The notes: a model not told the origin generated them from the sequence alone. A stretch of DNA of 64,000 nt from Begonia masoniana (GCA_022432975.1 CM039504.1:3073459-3137458); one strand, 5' to 3'; counted from the first letter of the stretch, positions 24,001 to 55,816 are shown. Translations and numbers: made by a program.

Positions 24001-25850
24001 GTAATTAATCAGTTGTCTGTAGGCCAGCTTCTTTCATCTTATTGTATACAATACTAGGATGACCTTTCGAAGGGTTCTCATATTCAACTACACTGTTAAT
24101 AATTTGGAATTTTGGAAGGAAAAAAAAAGGCCTATACAGACTAATAACTTCAAAAAATTATTATGTTAACAATATAAAACCCAATTCAAATTGCAACAAG
24201 GGCCCTCAAAAGAAGTAGATAAAATTAAATGTTTTACACTACTAATAAAAAATGCTTTACCTTACTTTGACCTTAAATTATATTCAGTTTGACAATCAGA
24301 ATACTTTTTTGACATTCGACAAGATAAGGTGTTGATACAAAATGACCCATGACGTGAAGAGATTACTTAACCTTTAAAGTGCCTCAAAATCAATTGCCAA
24401 AAGATCAAAGATTGGTGGATTTAAAATGACTGGAATGAGGTTTGACTACAAAGTAATGATTGAACAAATGCAATAACATAGATAATTTCAATCATGAGCA
24501 TAATGGCCACCGTAATATTGAAAAAACTGAAGAATAAACACATCTATTTGTGAGTTTAAGATGACTTTTCCTCTGAAATTACAAGATGTCTATACCCTGA
24601 ACGGTGCTGATCATCCCCCAAGCCTCTTTCAACAACAGGAGTTGCCCCAAGATCGAACAGTCTTTTGTCAAGCTTCTTTGCAACAAACTGCAATCATTAT
24701 AGCAAACTAATGATTAAGAACATCCTGTGAAACAAATTGAAGAAGGGTTTAAAAGAAAAAAAAAAAACAGCACAAATTATGAACAATTAGCAAAAGAAAA
24801 AATCATTACGTTATATTTTTGATAACCAGAATCACCTAAACCAAACACCGCATAGTTTACTCCTCTGAGCCAATGCTGACTCAAATGTCTTTGCAATAAA
24901 AATCTCCAAAAGGCCTAAAACACCAAAATAATCCACAGTTAATCTGTTTAAAGTGAAGTATGAATAACAGACACGATCAAGAAAAACTATGACTAACCTT
25001 CAAGGAATCTGGTGCATCACCCTGGCCTGTAGTAGAAACAACAAAAATTACAGTGTCTTCATGACATAGTGACCTCTGAGACAAAAGAGAAGGTAGCGTA
25101 TCGATAAAGAATGCATTCTTCATTTGAAAGAAAAATACTGCATTCATTATAATATACAGATAAATGACTACTCGATGCCAGAACTAATTTGCAAGATTCA
25201 AGTAAACGAAAATTGTGAAGTGAAAAATTATAGTCTCAAATTCCTCAAAGGTTAGCACACCTACCATTTTTATCCTTTTTTTTTTTTAAGAAATGTTGTG
25301 CGTCTGACAAAGGAAAAACTAAGTTTTGAAAAGGTAGGTGAATATTTGATACTCGCTAACATCCACAATTATTTCTTCTATTCTTGCCATTTATATAACA
25401 AGAATGCCACTATCCCTTCATCTATATGTTTCTATTCTACATGGAACTTGGATTTCCAAGTTTCCTCTTAGCTCATTGAGTCCTCAAGTATTTTATCTAT
25501 TATTTCGATGTATCGATTAACTTCTGATATTTTCTATTCTCATTTCAGACTCTTCCTCCAAATTAGATAGCTCCTATCTCTTCTTCCAAATCATACGTGT
25601 GTGTGTGTGTTGAATTTGGACCGTATTTCGGAAATTAACCGAAATTACTATAAACCGTAAAGTTTCTCCGAGCACAGACGTAAAGGAAAACAGATAAAAA
25701 AAAAATACTGACGGGATCATATTCATCAGTGGAAAGAAGCAGAACGGGGCAGCCTCTGCGTTGAGCTTCACGAGCAACCCTCTCGGCTGCATCTAAAGCG
25801 TTGCCTGTTTGAGTTGAATAGAGGATCAATAACTTTGGCGGGTCCTCCAT
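20145..25850 (-). CDS. ATR3: NADPH-dependent diflavin oxidoreductase 1 (ATR3/TAH18/NDOR1 family)
   Basis: Twelve exons on the minus strand: 25713-25850, 24998-25075, 24810-24914, 24596-24687, 23813-23991, 23051-23148, 22495-22559 extended to 22485, 22288-22398, 21917-22051, 21623-21742, 20771-20987 and 20145-20674 (exon 7 is 22485-22559). All phases agree and give 625 residues, the usual family length. An FMN flavodoxin domain comes first (YSTQTGNALDAAE at about 11, STTGQGDAPD, GLGDSGYQKYN), then an FAD-binding region (RAFSISSS), then the NADPH domain (GPGTGCAPFRGF, FFGCRNEDND, VYVAGSSTKMP) and a terminal VEAWS. In the family it passes electrons from NADPH through FAD and FMN to the Fe-S protein DRE2/CIAPIN1, feeding cytosolic iron-sulfur cluster assembly; loss in Arabidopsis is embryo-lethal. 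The intron after exon 9 uses a GC donor. A GA microsatellite lies just upstream of the ATG. Confidence 0.95.
20996..21027. repeat. (TA)n microsatellite in intron 10 of the ATR3-like gene
   Basis: A pure TA dinucleotide run of about 32 bp. It sits within ten bases of the acceptor side of exon 11 (minus strand), so length variation could affect splicing of that exon. Confidence 0.9.
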
Positions 25851-25917
25851 TTATCGCTAAAGGAGGAACCCGGCGGTGGAATTGTCACTGCAATGACCAA
25901 ATAGTTGAAGAGAAAAG

Positions 25918-25964
<47 letters not shown>

Positions 25965-26267
25965 CTGGTAAGAACTAAGCCCGACCCGGACTCCTCTCTT
26001 TTATAATATACTGAAAATTAAAATTGCATGATTCATTTTTTTCCCATAAAAAAAAAAAAAAAACAAAGTTATTTAGTGTAAATACCAAATAAAAATAACT
26101 TCAGCTGTTAGGATCTGCACCATAGTCAAGTAGAAGAAGAACACAGTTTTCCATTCTTTTAGATGCTGCAAAGTGCTAGTTTTCCAACATAAAAAATTAC
26201 CTTTTTTCCCCAAAAAACATAAAAACAGATTCTGAAAATTAGAAAATGACTGAGTTTGGTGAAAGAA
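25851..26267 (-). promoter_or_regulatory. 5' UTR and promoter region of the ATR3-like gene
   Basis: The sequence upstream of the ATG at 25850 contains a 42-bp GA/CT run (25921-25962), which on the coding strand is a CT-rich leader typical of plant 5' UTRs. The exact start of transcription is not visible. Confidence 0.4.
25921..25962. repeat. (GA)21 microsatellite
   Basis: A pure GA run about 70 bp upstream of the ATR3-like start codon. GA/CT runs in plant 5' regions can bind BPC/GAGA-type factors; that role is only a possibility here. Confidence 0.9.
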
Positions 26268-26414
26268 ATGGCGTCTGGTTTGGTTAAAATAGCGTTGGAA
26301 CCTATTAGAATGGGGGCTGGAGTTTTACCAGGAAACGACGGAGAAGCTGGGTTCGATGATGATAATTTCATATTCAACTTTTCTCCTTCCCTTTCAAAAT
26401 CACGAACGTGGTGA
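26268..26414 (+). CDS. Possible small ORF of 48 codons, unknown
   Basis: An ATG-to-TGA frame beginning MASGLVKIALEPIRMG and ending SLSKSRTW. It is GC-richer than its surroundings, with an acidic GFDDDNF segment, which makes it look coding. I recognise no family and see no flanking exons. It lies about 0.4 kb upstream of the ATR3-like gene, in divergent orientation. The alternative is chance, or a remnant of a lost first exon. Confidence 0.2.
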   Translation: MASGLVKIALEPIRMGAGVLPGNDGEAGFDDDNFIFNFSPSLSKSRTW

Positions 26415-28082
26415 ATAAAGAGTGGATTAACCATCACCAAACGTAAAACAGAGGCGCCACATTCATATTTGCTTGTAAATAAAATAAAAATTTTAATCAG
26501 GAGCAATTTTCGTACCAAATGAAATAACGAGGATGACTCAGTGTTAGTATAAAATGTTTTAATTTCGTATTTATTTTTAATATTGATTAAATATTCAATG
26601 TTTCAAATTCTGTTTAAAACATACGTGCATTTAAAATTTCAATTATTATTTTCAAAAAAATTCAACATTCTAAAAATTAAATATGAAAATCACTCTCATT
26701 AAACTTTCTACTCTAATAATTCTTAAAAACACAGATTTATTTTTTAGAAATTTTGAAATTTTTTTAAAATAATTTCAAACAATGTTGGATTTATAAATAA
26801 TGTAACATGCACTGAATACCAATGGTTTGACTATCAACTTTTTCGCTTAAAGATTAGAGCCATCATACTCCATACAATAACACGAGAAAAATACAATACT
26901 CAAGACTTTCATTTAAGCTTCAAGTGAACAAATAAAAATAAAATCTCAAATCAAAAGAAGCTTCGAACTCTCATGCGACTGCACAAATTGTTACTCTGTT
27001 ATAGAAATACAATATGGTGAATCAAATGTCATCTGGAAAGTTGAAATAATTCATGGCCATACAATGATTGGCATATTGAACTGTCAATGCAGCTGAACTA
27101 TGGAGTTTAACTTCAAGATAATCAGATCTCTCTGTTCTCGCCAAAGGAAAAGCCGCAATTTTTTCTTAATAAGAAACAATCTATATTGAGAATAGGACAC
27201 GAGAGAATGAACTTAATGAACCTTTATTAATAAGGTAATACTTGACTCTATCCAAAACACTACTGCACAAAGATAATAATATGTTACATTTAGACAGACC
27301 TTTTATTTTCTAGACACTATTTGAAACAAGAGACTTTATTCTAAATATAATAATACAGAAATCAATACCTATCATTTGCCTCTTCAAGTTTACCAAGGAA
27401 TTTGATGCTTCAATCAATCATCCAATATCTGCAACAACGAGATCTTTTACTGTCAGCCCATGCAACAAATTTTTATTCATAAATAAATAAAAGCTATTCT
27501 CCCCCAACAACTAGATCTTTTCAATCTGCTCCACGTAAAAGTTAAAACTTAACAATATCAAAAGAAAAAAAAAATTGGAGTGTTTACAGTCCTTAAAATC
27601 ATGCACCAATCTCTTCTACATATCAACAATTCAATAGTTCCATAAAATATCAATGATAGTGATAAATTATCAGAAATCTGGTCAGCGTGTTTGAACAAAT
27701 AAGATTATTGCCGCTGCACATATTTACACAAGAACAGTTGTCTTACCAAAGCTGTTTTACCAGTAAATAGATGATGTCGGAGGAGCCCTGTTGGTCTTTC
27801 AACCTTGCCCAGCAAGATGAGCCAAAACTAATGACTGAAGCTGCAACAGAGTAGATGATTCACATTCTCTCCTTGCGTTCTGCAGAAGACCAAAGCTGGA
27901 TTAAAGGATTAGATGATCGACATTTTTCCTTTTCATCTGCAAAGTATGTAGCCAGGTGGTACAGGTGCAAAGAGCAGCAATAGTAGACCAAATGCATCAA
28001 ACACGAATCAATAACTGAAATAAAGCTTTTAATCGTCCAAGGTGCATTTATTTGCCTCATAAGAGCTGTTTGAGAAGCAAAT
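26415..28082. other. Intergenic and probable 3' UTR of the BRCT gene
   Basis: No conserved coding sequence. The part nearest 28083 (about 27360-28082) probably contains the 3' UTR of the BRCT gene, which ends at 28083 on the minus strand. The rest is AT-rich and unremarkable. Confidence 0.4.
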
Positions 28083-41806
<13,724 letters not shown>

Positions 41807-41880
41807 GGTAGTGGAGGGGATAGTAAGCGATTTCAGTGGATCGACTCCCGGGTTTTATTTGAGCCCCTTTGATCGTTAAG

Positions 41881-41890
41881 CGCGCCAAAA
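41881..41890 (-). promoter_or_regulatory. E2F-like binding site upstream of the BRCT gene
   Basis: The minus strand reads TTTTGGCGCG, which contains TTTGGCGC and fits the E2F consensus TTTSSCGC. It lies about 75 bp upstream of the BRCT start codon, a typical position. In plants E2F factors drive S-phase and DNA-repair genes, so it fits the predicted function; binding itself is inferred. Confidence 0.55.
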
Positions 41891-42683
41891 TACTGATTTA
41901 CCGCCTCGGAATTTTGATGGGCCGACTGGATCGAGGACTCGAGGCCCGGAGAATCAGATCCGGTCCAGTAGCTTAATTTCATTTTAGAAAAACAGTTTTA
42001 CATATATTTAACTGATTTATGCACGTGTCGAAATTCCCCACCACGAGTGACCAATTATACATTAATCTCGCGTAATTTAATATATTAAGTAGTTATTAGG
42101 CTTTCACCGTTGTGATTATTAGTCTCGGTTGATTAGAGATTAGTTCCTAATCACTCTTTGATTTGGATTAGAGAAGTTTTAATTGTATTTTCTTTTGGAG
42201 CTCGTCTTTTTCTGTTTGTCTGTCATCATTTGTGGTTCGTTATATCATCATGTGGTCCTCGGGAATAATTATATGATAATGGTGCATGAGTTAGACAACA
42301 CGGTGCGTCTCCAATAAAATATGACACTAATAAAGTTGACTAATTAAAAGTGACACTACCAAGTGTTATATATTTTTTTTTATTCATATTGATGCAAAGT
42401 ATTGCGTTCACCAGCATCTAACACGTTAATTTTGAAAAACATAGTATTAATTGTTTATAATATCGTGACCGTGACTTGTTTAAAAGCGTTTTTGATTATA
42501 TTGGTTATTCTTCTTGTCACGTCTGATAGCATTTTAGTCTAAAAACGCCAAGAATCAGAACAATTAATACTACCTGACTAGAATTAAAGAGGTGCATAGT
42601 ACCAAGATATTTATTTAATACAAAAAAAAATGATTTTTATTTAGTTAAATAGTAAAATAAGTGTACGTTATAGTAACTTGTTC

Positions 42684-42684
<1 letters not shown>

Positions 42685-42712
<28 letters not shown>
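42685..42712. repeat. (GA)14 microsatellite
   Basis: A pure GA run about 310 bp upstream of the ZIFL start codon. Confidence 0.9.
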
Positions 42713-42715
<3 letters not shown>

Positions 42716-43017
42716 AGGTCGTACCTTATATGCATGCGGCGATGAAGCCTAGGGAGGAGCAGGTCCTGAACTTCTCAGCTGCCTTCAGACTTCAGAGTTT
42801 GTCACCACTACCAGACAAATCAATCTCGTCGCATGATCACGTAAAGCGACTTCTGAATATTAGATTTCCCGGAACGTTGGGCACTGGTTATACATACTGT
42901 CATTAATATCTCTCGGGAAAGAAGAAACTCGGTCGCGTTGTTGTGAGATTGGAGTTCATACGCCTCAGAAGAGTTTCTAAGTTCTGAAGCTGAAATATAA
43001 TCTGGGTCGGAGCGAAA

Positions 43018-49219
<6,202 letters not shown>

Positions 49220-49634
49220 GATTTAGCCGACCAGAAAGTCAATGCCTAGCCTGACAGAGTTCCAGCGGATCATTCTTTAGTATCTGGGCTTCCCCATTTC
49301 TCCTCCAACATTTCCCATTCTCATGATATGATAGATTGTATTGAAAAAGTTATTGAAAAATACATAATATTATTTCGGAATTTTGCCGTAATCCACTCTA
49401 ACTCAAGTTAATTAAACATATTACAGGTACACCTTTATCAAAGCTTAACCAATTTGATGATTGATTAGCATGTTCCAAGAACTCTAAATCTGGATCAGAA
49501 AATGACATTGTCGCTCGTCTGCACAGAGAAAATAGCCCATCATCGTTGCATGGATAAAAACAAGTCTCGCATGTTGTTCTTCTAACCCGACAGTTATGTA
49601 TTGTAATTTTCAGAGATGGAAAGTGCGGATTTTG
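49220..49634. other. Convergent 3' region of the ZIFL and MIZ1-like genes
   Basis: 415 bp between two converging stop codons; it must hold both 3' UTRs, which may overlap. No other feature is visible. Confidence 0.6.
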
Positions 49635-50438
49635 TCAGATTCGAACAAAGAAAATGCTGAGTTCAGGAGCGTTGTTCCCATCGGGATTCATCATGTAAAA
49701 AGTTTCTGAGTCTTTGGACCCTGAAATTCTCTCAAAGTAAGCTCTCATGTACATTACCTCGCCATCAACCTGCTGCTCCTTCTCCGGAGAAGAAGAAGAA
49801 GAAGAGGAAGTTTCCAATGGCAGCACGCCAGCTCCCATTGAAACCGCGTGAAGCATCTGCATGACTCTCAGATCCTCCTCTGTCGGCTCTCTCTTGACGC
49901 TATAGCCGGACTTTCTGCCGTTGCAGTACAAGCTCCACAGTGGTTCGTCGAGAATCTTTATTTTCTCAGACGGGTGCTTCTCGCACTCCATAGCTATTCT
50001 GAACAGACCTTTTCCCATATCTTGCAGAAGCTTTCCTGTAGGTATGGCGAGTTCAAGAAGAAGAATAGGGAGACACCTCGGAGTCTCTTGAATTACGAGG
50101 TTGACCCTCTGTTTTTTGAACCCGAATAGTGTTCCCGTCATCCGAGTTCCGCCGGAGATGTGGCTATCGTGAAGCCGGTTTCCGGACAAGGAAATTGGAA
50201 GGCGGCAGGCCGGAGAGATTATGGGGAGTGTCCGGAAGACGGTGCGGACTCCCCGGATAAATTTTACAGGTTTTGAATGTGTTTTTTCGTGGGAGGGTTG
50301 GAGAGAGATGGGCTGTCGGGGTAATAAAGACGGCGCTGGTGTGGGTTTGGGTTCGGCCATGGAAGTGGAGACTGGAGGTTGGAAACGGCGGTGGAGAAGA
50401 AGATGAAACAGAGAGAGATGTTTGTGGAGAGCAAGCAA
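49635..50438 (-). CDS. MIZU-KUSSEI 1-like protein (DUF617)
   Basis: A single-exon gene of 267 codons, the usual structure for this plant family. After a Ser/Pro-rich N-terminus, the DUF617 domain starts near FIRGVRTVFRTLP and includes GTRMTGTLFGFKKQRVNLVIQ, the LLLELAIPTGKLLQDM block and ending MMNPDGNNAPELSIFFVRI. Arabidopsis MIZ1 is an ER-associated protein needed for root hydrotropism; this gene is one of a sizeable family, so that exact role is not assured. The first ATG (50438) is used; MAEPKP some 26 codons later is an alternative. A TATAAA on the minus strand at 50531-50536 lies 93 bp upstream, consistent with the chosen start. A run of serines is encoded by a GAA/TTC-like trinucleotide repeat near 49790-49810. 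Confidence 0.93.
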   Translation of the reverse strand: MLALHKHLSLFHLLLHRRFQPPVSTSMAEPKPTPAPSLLPRQPISLQPSHEKTHSKPVKFIRGVRTVFRTLPIISPACRLPISLSGNRLHDSHISGGTRMTGTLFGFKKQRVNLVIQETPRCLPILLLELAIPTGKLLQDMGKGLFRIAMECEKHPSEKIKILDEPLWSLYCNGRKSGYSVKREPTEEDLRVMQMLHAVSMGAGVLPLETSSSSSSSPEKEQQVDGEVMYMRAYFERISGSKDSETFYMMNPDGNNAPELSIFFVRI

Positions 50439-50530
50439 TGGGTAGGTGCTTTAATGGAGGAAGTGTTTGGTGTGCGTGGATGAAGGCAGAGAATTAACAG
50501 TAGTTGCATGCACGTTGGTTTTTGTCTCTC

Positions 50531-50536
50531 TTTATA
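50531..50536 (-). promoter_or_regulatory. TATA box of the MIZ1-like gene
   Basis: TATAAA on the minus strand, 93 bp upstream of the first ATG, in AT-poor flanking sequence. Position and sequence both fit a core promoter. Confidence 0.5.
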
Positions 50537-50539
50537 TTT

Positions 50540-52022
50540 CTCTTACTTAACGCTGACAAACACAAGCTTATAAGTAATTTTACCCCTTTTTAAATTAATA
50601 TAATATGCTTCAATTTGTGAGTTAATTTTTAATAATAAAACCCTTCTTGTTCAATTTTTTTTTACGTGACATTTTTTGTAGATAAAAATATATCGTTCGG
50701 ATGGAAATTTAATGTGTATCTAAATAATGGATAGTGCTACGTTGTGACATGACACTCATTAATTAATGTAAATTATTGATTTATTTCAATTATTTTTTAT
50801 TTATCACATTAACTGAATGAATGTCACGTCATGAAATAAGAAGTGTTTATACATCTATCATGTTACATGTATGAATTATCTTACCAAAAGAAATTAAAAA
50901 TATGTGATTTTAGATGACAAATGCGGAAACAATGTTTTTAATTATTTTTTTATATAATATATAACTTAAAAATCATTAAGATAGTTATATATATTGTTAT
51001 TCTGTCCCTTTTCTTTGATAAATATATATTAGATTGAAAGACCATTATAATGTGAAAGCCGTCTGATTAGTTGACTTTTGATTCTGGAATAACCTGAGAA
51101 GTCCTTATTTAATTTTTGAAAAAAAAATGCTATTTTAAATTATCTTCTATTTTCTAAGTGTATTAAAATAAAGGAGGTACAATGAATTTTCAAACTAGGC
51201 CTCCCAACCAATGTCACGCCCAATAAATAACACTTTTGATCTATCACTCGAGAGTGGAATTTGAGTTTGAAATAACGACATTTAAACTTCTTAACTTATC
51301 TTTCTATAATATTGTTTCCCCACGCTTTTGAAAACAAAAATTGTCACTTTAATTTTTTGATTAATACTAAGTTTATTTTCAAATTATACATTTTAATTTT
51401 ATTTATAACAAAATAATTATTTATTGGTGGAATAAATAATATATTTTAGTTATTTATAATTTATCTTGATCAAATACATCAATTATTAGACGACATGGAG
51501 TTGACACGTCAGTTAAGTTTGAGGGTAGAATTAGAAAATAAATATAATATTATTATAATTTAATATATTCAACTTGTTCTTATTTAATAATTTAATTTGT
51601 ATTTTTTAAAGCCCATTGATGCCCATAGTAAATTTACTTGGGCCAGACCCAGTAAAATTGCAGGGAAACTAGAAAACTGGCATTAACGAAGTAACCGGGG
51701 TTCTTTCCCGGCCGATAAATTTTCCGGCGAATCGAACGGTCTTGAATCATTTTGTTTCTTCTTCGTGGGAGCGTGTATTATCTTCTTCTTTTTCTGTCAG
51801 TCTCTGAGTTTTCCTGCACTTAACTTTTCACTACCTTGGTCAAGGGTTCAATTGATCGACCTATTTATTCTTCTTGTTCGTAAATTGTTATGCGTTATGA
51901 TTTTTGAACTCTCTGGTGAAAAGAAGTATTTTTCATTTTTCACGTCGTTGATTTGTGGTCATCCAAAAAATTGCGGTATCAGAAGGGAAGTTACTTATTT
52001 TGTTTCTGTTGATCATTTTAAA
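50540..52022. other. Intergenic, including the possible 5' flank of the CFAP20 pseudogene
   Basis: AT-rich from 50540 to about 51600 with no feature I support. From about 51660 the base composition becomes GC-richer and CT-rich, resembling an old promoter and 5' UTR for the pseudogene that follows. Confidence 0.4.
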
Positions 52023-53541
52023 CTGTTCAAGAACACGTTTCTGTCTGGATTCCTTTCGATACTATACAGCCTGTTGTGTATTTTGTGACTGTCTCTGTTC
52101 TTTGTTTCCTAATTGCTTTCCTCTAGGTCTTGTGCTGTGAGTTTGCGTATTTTTTGACGAGACTTTTTGGCACTTTTCCATTCGAGAGCTGGAGATTTAC
52201 CTTTGCCGATATGGGATAAGGAAGGTGAGATATATTGCTGGAATCAGCACTCTACTTAATAGAAGAAGACTATTGATGCATAACTATGGAATAAAATTTT
52301 TCCCACATTTGCTGGTTATTTAATTATTTGAGTTAACCGATGGCACTTTTTTCTGTATGGTGCTTTCTGCAGTCTCCAATGGCCCACATAAAGCGGCCTC
52401 AAGATGAAGACACTCAGTCCAATGTGCTTAAAATCACTGGGACAAAAATCCAGGCCACTTATATTACTTGCCCTGTAGACTCAGCTGCAACACTGGGTAT
52501 TAGACTACCCTTCTTGGTGATCATCTTTAATTTTCAAGTGTGTAAGTCTGCCCATGTTTGCTGTTATTTCTCTCTTGTAAGTCCGTTCATGTTTTCACGC
52601 TCTCCCTCCCTTTTTCTCTTCTTGTTTCGTTGGATTTCAAGAGGATAATCTGGTAAGTAATGACAAATTTCGTTGTCAAACTCATTATGTCATAGTTAAA
52701 ACAATTTTTTGCTGGAAAATAACACAGTCCAACTTTGGTGCTTGGATATGAAACTGGCGTGGATTATGACTGTATCTTTGTCATGCCTCTGACGTACGCG
52801 TGCACTCAAATACATATATCTTGTTTTTCTGTTCATCCAAAGAAATTAAATTATTCACTTGTAAGTAAAACGAAGCTTTGCTGTTCCTCTTTTAATAGTT
52901 CTGTAATGATATCTTTAGAACTAGGTAATTATCCTGATGACCACTAAGGAAAAAGTTACGAGCTTTAATTAATGTGTTTTTGTTATCTGTTTTAAGTTTA
53001 CCATATGCAGAGAATGTCCATTTATTTATTTTTACAGTGTATTTGAATCATGATTTGTCATATTAAACATAGAGCAACTGTCTGCCTTTCTTCATCTTGT
53101 CTTCTTTGATTAGTGCTATTTTTATAGGTAGGATTTCTATCACTGCCATTATAATCAATGAGGCATCATATAGATTTTTGTACTAAACTACAATTGATTT
53201 TCAGTTCAAGTGCATTCCTTTCAACTTGGTTGTCCTGGTGATGTTATGTGTTTGGTCAATGGCTGAATGAGTAGATGTTAATATCCAATTTGTAGGCTGT
53301 TACTAGAGTGAAACCATATATCTGCACCATGCCACTGAAATTGGACGAGGGATGGAATCAGATCCGGTTGAATCTGGCTGATTTTACCAGACGAGCATAT
53401 GGGACAAACTATGTGGAGACGTTATGAGTTCAAGTTCACGCGAATTGCCGCCTTAGGAGGATCAATTTTTCTGACTGCTTGTACTCGGAGGAGGAGCTTC
53501 CGCCAGAATTTAAGCTATATCTTCCCATGCAGGAAAATCTA
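52023..53541 (+). pseudogene. Decayed copy of CFAP20/BUG22 (flagellar-associated protein 20 family)
   Basis: Three collinear pieces of the highly conserved CFAP20 protein are visible. 52023-52075 carries the N-terminal FKNTFLSGFLSILYSL, but its start codon reads CTG rather than ATG. 52379-52533 carries HIKRPQDED...YITCP...LGIRLPFLV. 53296-53541 carries [29 protein letters not shown] and [18 protein letters not shown]. An in-frame TGA at 53425-53427 falls where the family has an arginine (CGA to TGA, a CpG transition). The segment around KYFTFEIQVLDD...RRRFRASN is missing. Splice-acceptor sequence before 53296 is retained, so this arose by DNA duplication, not retroposition. In plants the functional gene is usually nuclear and near single copy. 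Confidence 0.87.
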
Positions 53542-53841
53542 TTCAGTATTTGTTGGAAACAACATTTTCCTTTTCCTTTCCATAATTCAGTGTTTATATT
53601 GTAAACACTAATTGATTGCAGAGAGCGGAACAGAGATTTGGAAAAAGCGAGGATTTATAGAACTTGTTGGGTGTTAAGCTATCAAGGAACTGTTGTATCG
53701 GAGTGTTTGACCATGTTGGTCAACAGATCCTGTGAAGTCGATCTTGGTGCATGCTATGTGAAGATGTTGGAAATGGATAAAATATGTTTGTTCTTTGAAA
53801 ACACACTGCAATGCCTACGTTTTCAGTACTCTTAATATAAT

Positions 53842-54345
53842 ATTGTCTATTTTGGGTTAGATGTCGTAAAAATTTATTTTTAAAGTTAGTTCAAAATGCG
53901 TTGTACTATGTAAAAATGTGAACTCTACTTATAAATCATGTATTTTTTACTATTCCAAGCAATGTGTAATTGTGCACTCGACTAGTATGGGCTGGGTCTT
54001 CACACTAGATCATTTTTAACTTCATATGACAGACTGTTACATTAATTATTTATGCTTTCACAATATAATAATTTTATTTGGTAAATTATTGAATAAAATA
54101 CTTTCATATATATAAATAATTCTTAAATTAAGGGACTTTTTAATTATGAAATCAATGTTATAGATTATAATAAATTTATATTTAGGGTATCAACCTTTTC
54201 CTTGTGTTTAATCTTAGTTTTGTATAATACGTAGTAAAGTAAATATAGGTTTGCTAATTTATTATTATTTTCTATTTGTTTATTCCAAACACTATAAACA
54301 AAGGTTCCTTCGCGATTATGATTCTGTATCTGGCGTTGGAGAGAG
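53842..54345. other. Intergenic and upstream region of the Asterix gene
   Basis: AT-rich, about 500 bp. The last 100 bases probably include the 5' UTR of the downstream gene. No other feature seen. Confidence 0.4.
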
Positions 54346-55816
54346 ATGTCGACGCAGACGAACGATCCGCGTCAGCCGTCGGCGGCGAAGCCGTTCGTTG
54401 CTCCGATGGTAGACCCGCAAGATCTTCCGGTGGACTACTCTGGATTCATCGCGGTCATTCTGGGCATTGCTGGTGTCATGTTCAGGGTTAGCAAATTATG
54501 AGCAGCAATCTTTTATTGACGATTTTATTTTTCTTTCGCATGCATGGATTTTGTAAAACTATCGTAATTTCGCAGTACAAGTTGAGCTCGTGGTTGGCCA
54601 TCATATTCTGCGCGCAATCCCTTACAAACATGAAGAACTTGGAAAATGATCTCAAACAGATTTTTATGGCCATGATGTGAGTGGCTTTCGGTTTAATATG
54701 CTGATTTATCTGTTGGTTTTGATTTTTCTCCTAATTATTTTAACCCTAAATCTTTAGGAATATTGAATTTCTCAATGGGTGGTATTTGGATCGAGTTGGT
54801 GAAATTTGAAAGATGATGGTATTGATAGGATGGTGGCTTGTTTAGCATGAATAATTTGGGGTTGTACATGAGCCCCTTGACTTCTTGTAATATGGCTTGG
54901 TGTAATTTGCGAAAAGAGATGTATTTTTCACTATTGTTTCGTTCTTCTTCCCCTGAATAATTGAGAAGGCCAATTATCTAATTAAAGAGATGGAGGCGAA
55001 GCTGTCTATGCAATCTGCTCCATACAGGAAACAAAAAGAAATATTGGAAATATTGCTGAGGTCGACAAATTTGAAGTTTGATTTTTTGATTTAAATGTAA
55101 CGTAATTGGTAGATTGGTAGAAGTGGGTGAGACAACAATTCTTGTATTGTATATGTTTGTTTAGATTTTTATACATTGTTGTGATTTTCTTTCTATGTGT
55201 ATCAACTTTCAATTAGTAACGTTTAAGACTATTCCTTTAGAAGTTTGCCACTACATTCGTACTTATAGGCTAAGTACATTGAGGCTGCACGGCATGAGAG
55301 CAACATCCTCCATTTAGGATTGAGAGCAAATCAAAAGATGTTCCAATTAGGAAGAGAGTAGATTGGTAGTGCTTCTTCTTCTTTTTTGGGTGGGCATGAA
55401 TCTATCTATAAGATAGGATTTCAAATCAAGATCTTTAATTTTTTGTGAGTACTTCAAATATTATTTACAAAAATCTACGAACAATTCTTGAAATGTTGAT
55501 TTGTATATTCATAGACTCTTTTGGCACAATTTACTCTTTGGGTTGACTCTAAATTAAGTATTTTAGTCTTATTATAAAAAGTTGTTTTGTTTAACGTGAG
55601 ATTGAATCTGATGAATATATAAACTGTTTGGTTCCTTTCCAAGTGTTGTTTTATGTACTTATTCATCTCAATTAATAACTAGCTATGTTGATTTGTATGT
55701 GCAATTGTTGGTTATCGTGGTTTCTAAATATGACTTTTGTTGCTCGATCCAGGTTTGCTATTATGGGATTGGCGACGAACTACATGGGTCTAGCTCGACC
55801 AGGAAATCACAGTTAA
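54346..55816 (+). CDS. Asterix / WDR83OS homologue (PAT complex subunit)
   Basis: Three exons, 54346-54486, 54576-54676 and 55753-55816, give 101 residues, the family length. Conserved blocks are NDPRQPSAAKPFV, PVDYSGFIAVILGIAGVMF (first membrane segment), KLSSWLAIIFCAQSL (second), LENDLKQIFMAM and an ending FAIMGLATNYMGLARPG. Human Asterix pairs with CCDC47 to form the PAT complex, an intramembrane chaperone that helps multipass proteins fold at the ER translocon. The plant protein very probably does the same, by family. The ATG is chosen because it precedes the conserved N-terminal STQ.NDPRQPS segment. The 1.1-kb second intron is unremarkable. The gene converges on the unknown gene to its right. 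Confidence 0.94.

Larger units (their letters stand above)
41807..43017. promoter_or_regulatory. Divergent promoter region between BRCT and ZIFL genes
   Basis: About 1.2 kb separates the two start codons. The BRCT side has a GC-richer stretch with an E2F-like site. The ZIFL side has a GA microsatellite about 310 bp upstream of its ATG. The middle is AT-rich with no ORF that I support. Confidence 0.5.

Noticed and set aside
26159..26518. 119-codon minus-strand frame
   Set aside because: It is antisense to the small plus-strand ORF, with hydrophobic low-complexity ends and no family match.
51765..52088. 107-codon frame starting in the 5' flank of the CFAP20 pseudogene
   Set aside because: Only its last 18 residues match CFAP20; the rest is probably old 5' UTR and the ATG is not the family start.
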